Assembly (NCBI RefSeq): GCF_000350225.1
Contig: NW_005179160.1
Coordinates: forward strand, 65,460-129,459
Direction of reading: 5' to 3'
Length of the DNA stretch: 64,000 bases
Origin: Chondrus crispus
Lineage: Eukaryota; Rhodophyta; Florideophyceae; Gigartinales; Gigartinaceae
Positions 26,066 to 34,736 of the stretch are shown piece after piece. The position numbers and the translations under genes were made by a program. Position 1 is the stretch's first letter; the number at the start of each line of letters is the position of its first letter. Under the pieces are notes generated by a model, which was not told the origin of the DNA, did not search any database, and was given only the letters and a program-made list of their open reading frames with translations.

Positions 26066-29000
26066 ATGCCGAAAAGAAGAAGGATTGATAACATTGCCAA
26101 TAGCCGCCCGGTGGGCGTTAACGGCATGTCAGACTTGGTGTCATACTCCAAATATGTTCAATCTTGCGGCGCACTGATGAGGGCCGAAGACACAGGGATG
26201 AACTCTGTGGATGCAGTTCTAGATGGGTCTTCTTGCCGTGAATCGGGAAGCTCATTGAACGAATTTGGCCCATCCGACTGTGACGGGCCTACGTGGGATC
26301 GTTCGCGGACTAGTAACGTTGCTGGTTCACTCGTGCCGGAAATGAATGCATCGGACTCGCGTGAGCCGCAGCGGTTCACATTCGAAACCGTCGGGCAGCG
26401 TAGAACTGGAAGCCACCATGGCAGTGGGGGACGACACCGGGAAGTTTCCATTAGAGATGGCGAAAAGTTTGCCGAACTCACTAGAGTCGTAATGGCGCAC
26501 ATGCTCGTGGATTTATGCGAGAGTCGTAAGAATGCCTTGGCGTTGTTGTCATCCATTGCGGGTGATTCGGTTCAAAGGACAGTGCTTCCTGAAAACTTTA
26601 ATCGATTATGCTCACAAGATATAAAAACAAATCGGATCGACAAGCTCCCAGGGACAGCAATTGGGATCTCGGCCAACTTTACCCGGCTTCCGAGCTGCAG
26701 AGATTCCTCAAACATGGATCGAAACCCGGGTGATTCCTATGCGTTATGTGTTTGGATCGACGACGATGGGGGCACAAGATGTACGTGCGTTGGGCAATCG
26801 CGCTTCCAAGATCTGAGAAGCATGGTTTTCAAGCCATACTGCTCTCATACTCATGCCTTCCGCAGTTTTGTTCAGCATGTTTTCGGTCTCGCATCGAAAG
26901 ATACGGACTACAAGTGGAAGGAATTTGTGCAACTTGTTCTAGAGTCCGACGCTGACTCGGGTAATTTACATTCCAACGATAACTCAAACGTTACGAGCAT
27001 GCATAAAGGTTGCATTGCAGTGGTTAAGGAGCACCCAGTATCTGAATCGGAACAAGTAACCTGGATACCGGTCCAAGTTCGAGTTCGAATCCAGCGAACA
27101 TCCACGAAAGAACCTCAGTCCACACTAATTTGCTGTTTTTGCGAAGCTGTAGCGCGACACATGTGCAACCACACCAAAATTGCTCGGCAGGCGCTCAACA
27201 AGGAACTTTTCTCTGCGCAACATGTCTCTAGAAGCAACTCAAAAAGCAGTACTTATATGCGATTCGAAGAAGCCGTGTCCCAACTTCCGCTCACGGTCGC
27301 TTCATGCCCCAGATCAACAAAATTGGACTTTGATGCTGGTGAAATTGCCCGGCAGGGGGGAACAGTGATTGTACCATCCCCGACAGTTTGTAGATATTGT
27401 GGGGCATCCCGGGGCTCAGCATATATCAATGAACGGAGGGGTGTGTTGATGTCTAGTTACGGACCTTGCAAACTTAACGTACGCACCTTTCGGTGTCAAA
27501 ACTCAACTTGTGGACGGGACGTTTCCGCTGACGGAAGAGAACATTGCATGACCTTCGAGAGTATAACCACCGGAATTACACATATAGCAATGAGACAGAC
27601 GTGCGAAGGTGTGGTTCTTGGAAGCGGGACTCTCACAGCGAGGTTACAAGAATTATTGAAGAAGCATGTTACATCTCGAAATGCGGGTATCGGTGATCAC
27701 TCGGTGGAACCTCGTTCTGTCAAAACCTTGCTTCGTGTATGTGTTCTTGGTATGCATCTCATGACAAAAGATCCACCATCTCAGTTCTTTACATGTACGA
27801 CCTGTCAACCGCTAATATCGAAGCCGGCGAATGGAAGTGTGCGTCCAAAAATGACTGCACTATGCGTTGATGGAATCTGGCTCGGATCGCAGAGCCATTT
27901 GTCAGAAACCTTCACCAATATTACGGCTTCTTGTAGGCCTTTTGCAGGAGCAGTAATTAGAAAGGCGCGTCCGCGCTCGTCACTTATAAGAAAGCAGACC
28001 AATGCCGTACTGCTGATGAATGTGCTGAAGGGAAAGCGCATTGACGTATCCGAGGCCAATCTCCCCTCGGTTTGTGCTGCCTTAAGAATGCTACAGGAAA
28101 ACGTTCTACCTCCCGGATTCTTTGATAAGGAGTACATATGTGGGCAACATCCAAAGGACTCCAGTAACGACGTGGGTGAGAATAGCACTTTGTGTCGCCT
28201 TCGATCATTTCTGTCAATCCTGTTCGATGTCGTTTCCATTCGAAACAGCTTGCTCTTAGCAGTGCTTCAACACGATCTCACTCGACGCTCCAGTCAAAGA
28301 AACCAGCGGTGGGAATCCCTGGTCTTTCATCTGCGACTTCATGTGCCAGAACTTTCACCTGAAATCCGGCATACAATTTCGCAAGAGGGTTCAGTTCGTT
28401 CCTCATACACATTACCCTTACCAGACCTTCATAGATCACGCAATTTACGTCAGGAAATGTTGTGGGGACCTGCTACGCAGGAGATGAAAGAGTTTCAAAA
28501 GGTTGATATCTTCAAACTTCTTACTGTCATCGTAGAAGGTCCGCTTCCGAACGTGGCGAAGCACGAACAGCTCAATTCTATGGAAGAGTTGATACAAATG
28601 CTGAGGGAGTATAGTGGACTCTCTTTGGACAAGAAACTTCGCGATCACCGGGAATCTAAAATTAATTTTTTGGACGGTTCCAGACACATGGATATACTTT
28701 TTGAGAATAGGATCTTCTACAACGGAATAACTGGGATCGCTCAATTAGATGAGTTGCAGCGGAGACAGCAAAGGTCAAGAGATATTGGCTCATGTTCTGT
28801 GGCTGTTGTCTTCGCCGATCTGCTGCAAGAAGTGCATTCCTGCATTGATATCTTTTACCGAACGTATGAAAAACTTACGGAAGCCGCACCTAAGCAGAAG
28901 GAATTCCGAACTTCTGGCGAACAGACCGTCATTGGATCTGCTGCTTCCTACGCTCGCGAATGGGGTACTTCAAATTTTGAGGCCCTTCGCCAGAAGTTTC

Positions 29001-29800
29001 TTAGTCTGGCATCTGCTTTCAGAGCTGAATTCTCAGTTACAAGGACACATGTTCTAGAGGGGAATCAGATTGAATCTGTTTTCACAAACGGATTTTACTT
29101 CCCATCTATGCCGCAGATTCGACCGTTACCCTTCGGAATTGAATCAGACTACAGCCCAGAATCGTTTAGTCCATGTACAAAAAATTATGCACAGAGGCAA
29201 GGAGGTTTCACTCCGGGGGCCTTGACTTTCTGTTGCTCCTGCACTAAGCCAGTAATTCTCGGATTCAAGGTTCTTGATAAGGAGGAAGGCCCGAAGGCTG
29301 TCCTGGATGTGTGTGTATCTCGCTTTGTCACCATGCCGAAGTTCATATTGTATGACTTTGGCTGTGGACTGTATCGATCCGCAATGCACACTCTGTGGTG
29401 GGCAATGAAGAACACAACTGTATGCTCTGATGCGTTCCACATTGTCAATCACACGTGCTCACAAGCTTTCCACCCAAAAGCCTATAGCTCAATGGATGGG
29501 ACCAACACAGTTGGGCACGAGCAACGCAACGCCCCAATCGCTGCCATGAAGAAAAGTCTGCGACGGACATCTAGACAGGCCTACATAGTTATGCTTGCGT
29601 ATCATGTCCTAATTTTTAATATACGAGCCCACTTTAGAGCGGATACGGAGTACAACGCATTGAAGGGGAAGGACTATGAGATTGATACGTGGTACTTCCA
29701 AATCAAACGGCTGAAGTGTGCGTGCTGCTCCGAACTGAATATGGACGGGGCACAGGCACTGAACAGTACTGAGATACAAACCACGGAGACGGAGCAGTAA
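26066..29800 (+). CDS. Putative KDZ/HMGXB3-like transposase with two SWIM zinc fingers
   Basis: Intact 1244-codon gene. Two SWIM-type fingers (CxC...CxH): Cys239/Cys241/Cys259/His261 and Cys357/Cys359/Cys367/His369. A Cys cluster follows (CRYCGAS...GPC, FRCQNSTCG). A candidate catalytic core has Asp602 (ALCVDGIWLG), Asp1097 (ILYDFGCGLY), then SDAFHIVNHTCSQAFHP and Glu1152 (VGHEQRNAPIAAMKKSLR). The pattern YD.aC.l ... FH..nH..C ... EQ.N resembles the KDZ-related domain of HMGXB3-like proteins and Zisupton-type transposases, which combine Cys clusters, SWIM fingers and a DDE core. Family assignment is from memory of motifs, not a search. Its helicase and protease neighbours point to a large transposon. 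Confidence 0.65.
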   Translation: MPKRRRIDNIANSRPVGVNGMSDLVSYSKYVQSCGALMRAEDTGMNSVDAVLDGSSCRESGSSLNEFGPSDCDGPTWDRSRTSNVAGSLVPEMNASDSREPQRFTFETVGQRRTGSHHGSGGRHREVSIRDGEKFAELTRVVMAHMLVDLCESRKNALALLSSIAGDSVQRTVLPENFNRLCSQDIKTNRIDKLPGTAIGISANFTRLPSCRDSSNMDRNPGDSYALCVWIDDDGGTRCTCVGQSRFQDLRSMVFKPYCSHTHAFRSFVQHVFGLASKDTDYKWKEFVQLVLESDADSGNLHSNDNSNVTSMHKGCIAVVKEHPVSESEQVTWIPVQVRVRIQRTSTKEPQSTLICCFCEAVARHMCNHTKIARQALNKELFSAQHVSRSNSKSSTYMRFEEAVSQLPLTVASCPRSTKLDFDAGEIARQGGTVIVPSPTVCRYCGASRGSAYINERRGVLMSSYGPCKLNVRTFRCQNSTCGRDVSADGREHCMTFESITTGITHIAMRQTCEGVVLGSGTLTARLQELLKKHVTSRNAGIGDHSVEPRSVKTLLRVCVLGMHLMTKDPPSQFFTCTTCQPLISKPANGSVRPKMTALCVDGIWLGSQSHLSETFTNITASCRPFAGAVIRKARPRSSLIRKQTNAVLLMNVLKGKRIDVSEANLPSVCAALRMLQENVLPPGFFDKEYICGQHPKDSSNDVGENSTLCRLRSFLSILFDVVSIRNSLLLAVLQHDLTRRSSQRNQRWESLVFHLRLHVPELSPEIRHTISQEGSVRSSYTLPLPDLHRSRNLRQEMLWGPATQEMKEFQKVDIFKLLTVIVEGPLPNVAKHEQLNSMEELIQMLREYSGLSLDKKLRDHRESKINFLDGSRHMDILFENRIFYNGITGIAQLDELQRRQQRSRDIGSCSVAVVFADLLQEVHSCIDIFYRTYEKLTEAAPKQKEFRTSGEQTVIGSAASYAREWGTSNFEALRQKFLSLASAFRAEFSVTRTHVLEGNQIESVFTNGFYFPSMPQIRPLPFGIESDYSPESFSPCTKNYAQRQGGFTPGALTFCCSCTKPVILGFKVLDKEEGPKAVLDVCVSRFVTMPKFILYDFGCGLYRSAMHTLWWAMKNTTVCSDAFHIVNHTCSQAFHPKAYSSMDGTNTVGHEQRNAPIAAMKKSLRRTSRQAYIVMLAYHVLIFNIRAHFRADTEYNALKGKDYEIDTWYFQIKRLKCACCSELNMDGAQALNSTEIQTTETEQ

Positions 29801-30980
29801 AATTGGATCAAACGTGTGTGTCCTCTGGAGCTCAAATTGAAATGAGCGACATCAATCAAGTCTCCAATTGGGCTCATCTCTGAATCTGAGATGCAAAACT
29901 GAGCTCACCAATAAACTTTATGTTTCAATTAAATTTTATCTGCACTTTTCAATCCAATTTAAGGTCGCAAGTAGCCGGGCCAAGCCACACGGGCTGGGCT
30001 GTGGGATGGGACCAGACGGGAGGGACTGGCCCCAGAATCAATCGTTCTCAGGACCCAGGTTCCAGAATCCTCCAGCGATGCATGAATTTTGACCCTCAGA
30101 AGCACGGCTCCGGTTGTGCTGTACTGCATCCTTATGGTATAACTTGTACCTCACTCGTACATCGCTCCCGTCGCGGCTGACAGAATCTCTGCCGAGTACC
30201 CGGAGGGTATAGCTTTGTTGATATCAACATTTGACATTTCCCACATTGTGGTATATGGGGAGCATGGTAGGCATGGACTCACTGGAGCAGTGTAGATTCT
30301 ACACTGTAGACTGATGTGAAGAGGCGGGGACGGCTATTGATCATGACTGCCTCATACATGTGATGTAGTCCACAGTTTCATACTGGACGGGGTAGGAATT
30401 TTCGTATCCAAATTGGCCAAAACCAGCAACTTTGCATGTCTCATGACATAATGATACTACCAACAGTGCCCATCTAAATTTGAGACGTGATGTAAATAAT
30501 AAGATGAGAATATTACATGTGATCTCAATATGAGATGAGAATACTATATTTGGTCTCAACATATCACGTAGAATTTGGAGCTCATGTCAATTTTCAGGCC
30601 AAGGATTGTTTTGTTGAAATGTGACCTCCACTCGAAGAGTGACAGATCTATCATCAAAAATATGGCCCAATATTGTAAAACGGACATAAGAGGCAGCAAG
30701 ATCAACTGCTCATTTGGGGAGCATGCTGGGACTTGAGGCAAAACATTTCCCGCCAAAATATGGAGTCTCCCTGGTAAGTCGATAGTATCTGTAGGGGCAT
30801 CCAGATTTTCGAGAGCTCGACACTTGGGTTCCCAATTCCGAATATGCTTTGCCTACAGTATGTTCTGCGCACGGTACTGATCTTCGACGCCAGCTTCAAC
30901 AACAGCTACAATCCGCCGGAGATCATTGCATTGACTGCCCATAACATCGACGCCAGCTTCAAATATACCACTCCTATCTT
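29801..30980. other. Spacer with TTGAG/CTCAA motifs; palindrome TACCCGGAGGGTA at 30197
   Basis: Motifs like those of the other spacers: GAGCTCAAATTGAAATGAGC (29829 region), GGGCTCATCTC (29872), GATCTCAATATGAGATGAGA (30520 region). TACCCGGAGGGTA (30197-30209) fits the TACC...GGTA set. The 16-bp sequence TCGACGCCAGCTTCAA occurs twice near 30886 and 30948, just before the helicase gene. No other gene seen. Confidence 0.45.
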
Positions 30981-31040
30981 GTGGAGAGCACTGCAATCTG
31001 CGTTTACAATTCGGATCGGGCGAGCTGTGTATGCCTCCCA

Positions 31041-32648
31041 ATGGATGCAGTTCAGAAAAGAGCGTTTGATGCATTCTGCAATGGGGAAAGTATTGCCCTG
31101 ATTGGATCTGCAGGTTCTGGGAAATCATTTCTCATCAACAAAATGCTAGAGTGGGCGAGAAGGCAGTATTCGGAGGATGCCGTCATATCCTGCGCATTTA
31201 CCAACAGTGCTGCAGAATCAATAGCAGGGAGCACAATTCACAACACTTTCAATGCCCTTCCGTCATGGAGATTTACGAATGAAAGTTTGTTACAAAGGGT
31301 GCTGGCGAAGAAAGCCACGACAGACAGAATTATGCGAATGAAAGTTCTGGTTATTGATGAAATTTTTCAGCTAAAGGCATGTGAGCTAGATGCTATTGAG
31401 TATGTTGTGCGGGTATTGACTCATTCGGAGAGGGATGCCGCTTTTCCGTTTGCTCGCAGGCAAATTATTATTTCAGGGGACCCGTTGCAGTTGGAACCCG
31501 TGAAGCTCCTCGAAAAAGGAAGAATTAATCTGTCGGCGTACGAAGGAAGAAGCTGGCATAGGCTCTTCGGCGGGGATGGGGTAGGCCTTATTGCCTATTT
31601 GACTGCGAATCATAGACAGAAGAAGGACAGAGACTTTTTTGAGTTGTTGACAAGGATAAGAGGGGGAAGGCATACTCAAAAAGACATGATGAGTCTCAAC
31701 TACACCAGCCATGGCCAACACGAACCATCACTTGGACATGTGCGCTTGTGTTTGCAGAAGAAAACCGCCAAGAAAATTACGATGAAACGACTGGGAGTGC
31801 TAAGATCCCAACTCGTTGTATCCCGGAAGTTTGATACTTTCTCCGAGAATGGGCTTCGGGAAGTTGCGACAGGAGGTATCAGAAAGCGGCTGGACGAAGC
31901 AATACCGCAGGAAATTCTTTTGAAGCAAGGTGCTAGGGTCATGCTTACTCGAAAAATTCGAGACTTGCTCCCTGGAACAATATGTGTAGTGCAGGAAATC
32001 TGGTCCAGACCTCTCAATATGTCTCTCAATCTGGACGGAAATCAGATTCGAGACGGCCTTCAAACTCATAAGGAAATTTTGCTCAAAGTTGTTGTAGTTT
32101 CCAAAGCCGACAACGCGACGAAAGAGGCTATAACTTTGGACCTTCGCTTCATGAAATTTGAAGTCTACCGAGATGATGGAACAATTCTGGCTACTCGATT
32201 CCAACTTCCAGTTATTCCAGCATACGCCCTGACAGTTCATCGGTCACAAGGTTTGTCGTTCGATCAAGTGGCAATAGACTTCTCAGAGGTGAGGAATTGG
32301 ATGCCGGCAGGAGGAGCATACGTCGCTCTGTCCAGATGTCGCTCAAAATCTGGGCTATGGGTAAAAGGAATGCATCAAAAGTGTGTAGTGACTAGCCCAC
32401 GAGCACGAGCATTTGAGAAATACATTGAGAAGATTGCTGAAGTACACCCACATCGCATTATTAGGAATAACAACTCACAGAAAATATGGCGCGACGAAAT
32501 TCCGATGCCGACGACTGCCAACGCACTATGTGTGCGATCTCCAGTTAAACTGGGGGAAAAGAGAGAAACAGAGAATATGGGGAACAAAGATGTTTATGGA
32601 GATGTTCAAGATATTCAAAAGCACTGGAAGAAGCACCGTACACAGTAG
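31041..32648 (+). CDS. PIF1/RecD-like SF1 helicase
   Basis: I take ATG 31041 (MDAVQKRAFDAFCNGE) as start; the frame is open from about 30945 but has no earlier ATG. Motifs: Walker A GSAGSGKSFL, Walker B VLVIDEIFQL, ISGDPLQLEPV, then LPVIPAYALTVHRSQGLSFD and GGAYVALSRCRS. This is the PIF1-like pattern with the usual VHRSQG motif. The 535-residue protein has about 100 extra residues at the C-terminus with basic patches. PIF1-like helicases unwind DNA and are carried by Helitrons and other large elements; here no Rep/HUH domain is attached. It is the last gene of the block, co-directional with the SWIM/KDZ-like gene. Confidence 0.8.
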   Translation: MDAVQKRAFDAFCNGESIALIGSAGSGKSFLINKMLEWARRQYSEDAVISCAFTNSAAESIAGSTIHNTFNALPSWRFTNESLLQRVLAKKATTDRIMRMKVLVIDEIFQLKACELDAIEYVVRVLTHSERDAAFPFARRQIIISGDPLQLEPVKLLEKGRINLSAYEGRSWHRLFGGDGVGLIAYLTANHRQKKDRDFFELLTRIRGGRHTQKDMMSLNYTSHGQHEPSLGHVRLCLQKKTAKKITMKRLGVLRSQLVVSRKFDTFSENGLREVATGGIRKRLDEAIPQEILLKQGARVMLTRKIRDLLPGTICVVQEIWSRPLNMSLNLDGNQIRDGLQTHKEILLKVVVVSKADNATKEAITLDLRFMKFEVYRDDGTILATRFQLPVIPAYALTVHRSQGLSFDQVAIDFSEVRNWMPAGGAYVALSRCRSKSGLWVKGMHQKCVVTSPRARAFEKYIEKIAEVHPHRIIRNNNSQKIWRDEIPMPTTANALCVRSPVKLGEKRETENMGNKDVYGDVQDIQKHWKKHRTQ

Positions 32649-32884
32649 CATACACGAATTAGCCGAGTTTTCAAATTTGGAGAGCAAGAAGAAAAGAAAA
32701 CAAAGACGATGAAGGACATTTAAAACATTAGAAAGGTGCTAAATCAAAGCATATGCTCCTATCTATTGTTTCAAACATTCCCTGTAGTCAAGTGGTGATA
32801 CGGATCTTCACATTTTTCATTGTCATAGAGTAATTTATCAACAGTAAACTAATGCCATGACATTCAAAGTTGTACCTCAAACAT

Positions 32885-33780
32885 GTCCTTCTAATCAGTA
32901 CATATCAAAATTACACTGCACAAAACAGAAGAAAGTGTAATACGACTCGCGTTGCTTTGTTCAAATGTTCGCCAAGGTTAAAAGCCCTTGTCATGTGCTG
33001 AGAAGTTTCCAAATGGATAAATACGCAATTGCCGGAGGCAATCTTAATGTAATGTCCTTCTAAACAGAACATCTCAAAAGTACACTTCCCAAAACCGAAA
33101 AAAGTCTAATACTCCGCGCATTCATTTTCTCAAATGTTCGCCAAGCTTAAATTCCCGTACCATGTGCTGAGAAGTTTGGAGGTTTAAAGTTCTTTGCATG
33201 TATTGATTGTACAGTACACACATTGTGGATTGAATTGATATAAAAGAAGAGCATTGCAGCAAGTGGTCAGGTACTGACCTGACCGCATCTATTTTGACCT
33301 TACTTGAGGAAGTTAGAAGCGTTGCAGTTGGAGTTTTGTAGGGACAGAAGAATAGCCGAATGTTCAGAACTGGTTTCGGGGGCCTTCAAAACGTGGCCAC
33401 AACACTTACCAAGTAGATAACTATGCAGTTGCCGGAGGCAAGCTTAATCGATTGTCCTTCTGAACAGTACTTCTGAACAGTACTCTCCACCAAACAGAAT
33501 AAAGTATAATTCGCCAAGGTTAAAATCCCTTAACATGGACTGAGAAGTTCGGAAGTTTGAAGTTCCTTGCAAGTTTGATTATACAGAACATAAGTTGTGG
33601 ATTGAATCGATACAAATGAAGAACATTGCAGCGAGTGGTCAGGTACTGACCTGACCACATCTATTTTGACTTTACTTGAGAAAACGGGAACCGTTGCAGT
33701 TGGAGTTGTGCAGGATCATGAGCATTGCTACATGCCCAGAACTGGTTCTGAAGCCTTCAAAAAGCGGCCATTTATCATGC
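32885..33780. repeat. Long imperfect direct repeats (about 370 bp) with an 8-bp hairpin
   Basis: Two fuller copies run from about 33053 and 33452; aligned points are 372 bp apart (GTGGTCAG at 33263 and 33635). A third, shortened copy covers 32885-33050. Shared blocks include TGTCCTTCT..ACAG, TTCGCCAAG.TTAAA, GTGCTGAGAAGTT and GTTGCAGTTGGAGTT. Each full copy has GGTCAGGTACTGACCTGACC, an 8-bp stem with a 4-base loop. The array lies directly behind the PIF1-like gene and could be the right subterminal part of the block. Confidence 0.75.
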
Positions 33781-34733
33781 GTGAAGGCCGTCAATCCTGA
33801 GCAAAGTTGCTTGTCATAGGCCATCAATTCTGAGAATCGTGGAATATGCATACGTGAAGGCCATCAATTCTGAGCAGAATTGATGAGCTCTATTGCACTG
33901 TTGGCGAGGGGCGGGATAAAAGGTCTCATAGACAGTCTCGAAATCCAGATTTAAATCTGATACACAAAAAAACGTTCCCGAGACCATCAAATTACCTACC
34001 CATTTTCAATTAATTGATGACCTTGGCGGCCTGCGTTGAAGGGGTCTTCCACAAGTGCTGTTTAGGCCATCAATTTGGAGGAAAATTGATGGGCAGGGCA
34101 GGGGCATTTGGGGCGATTTTGATTTTGAAGTGCTGGACTTACAAGTGATCTTAATCTGAAACAGGATTAGTGCAGTTCATCTGAATTTGTTATGATTAAC
34201 TCCAAATTATCCGATTGTCTGCGTCCTGCTTATAATTGTTTCAATTTCTCTCCAAGCGACAACAGTAAAATTTTCTGGTCGCTTCTGCAAGTAAAAGAAA
34301 GCTATTTATTTTAAGCGAATTTCAACGTGCTCCTTGTTACACCGCTGTCCTTGCCCCCATGAATCGGGGTGAAATGGATCACCGGAGGCGTCGTCGTCGT
34401 TCCACATCTTGCACCAGTGCCTAATCCTGCCAGTTCCAACTCCTATTCCAGGCAGAGGTTCAACTTCAGTGTGACTTTCTAGGGATGCCTGCGTTACTCC
34501 GTGTGATGTTCTCGCTCTGTAAGTCCTTGAAGCACTTATCATATCTACTCCCCACGCTTCCTTTCCCCCTCCTCCCCCCCTCTCTCACTCCTTCCTTTGC
34601 CACCCTACTTTCTCTTCAATTGTTCCCCTATCATACCTCTCTCCCCCCCACAATTGATGGTCTCGAATTTCCCATATTGCCGGCTGACGAGAAACGAAAT
34701 TGCGTTGGACGGCATCACACGCATTACTTCAAA
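33781..34733. other. Intergenic with short GGCCATCAATTCTGAG repeats
   Basis: GGCC(A/G)TCAAT(T/C)CTGAG recurs near 33786, 33818 and 33862, with a weaker copy at 34067. A short minus-strand frame (34306-34542) ends in a Cys/Trp-rich stretch (HWCKMWNDDDASGDPF) that I cannot place. Otherwise AT-rich, nothing recognised. Confidence 0.4.
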
Positions 34734-34736
34734 GTA

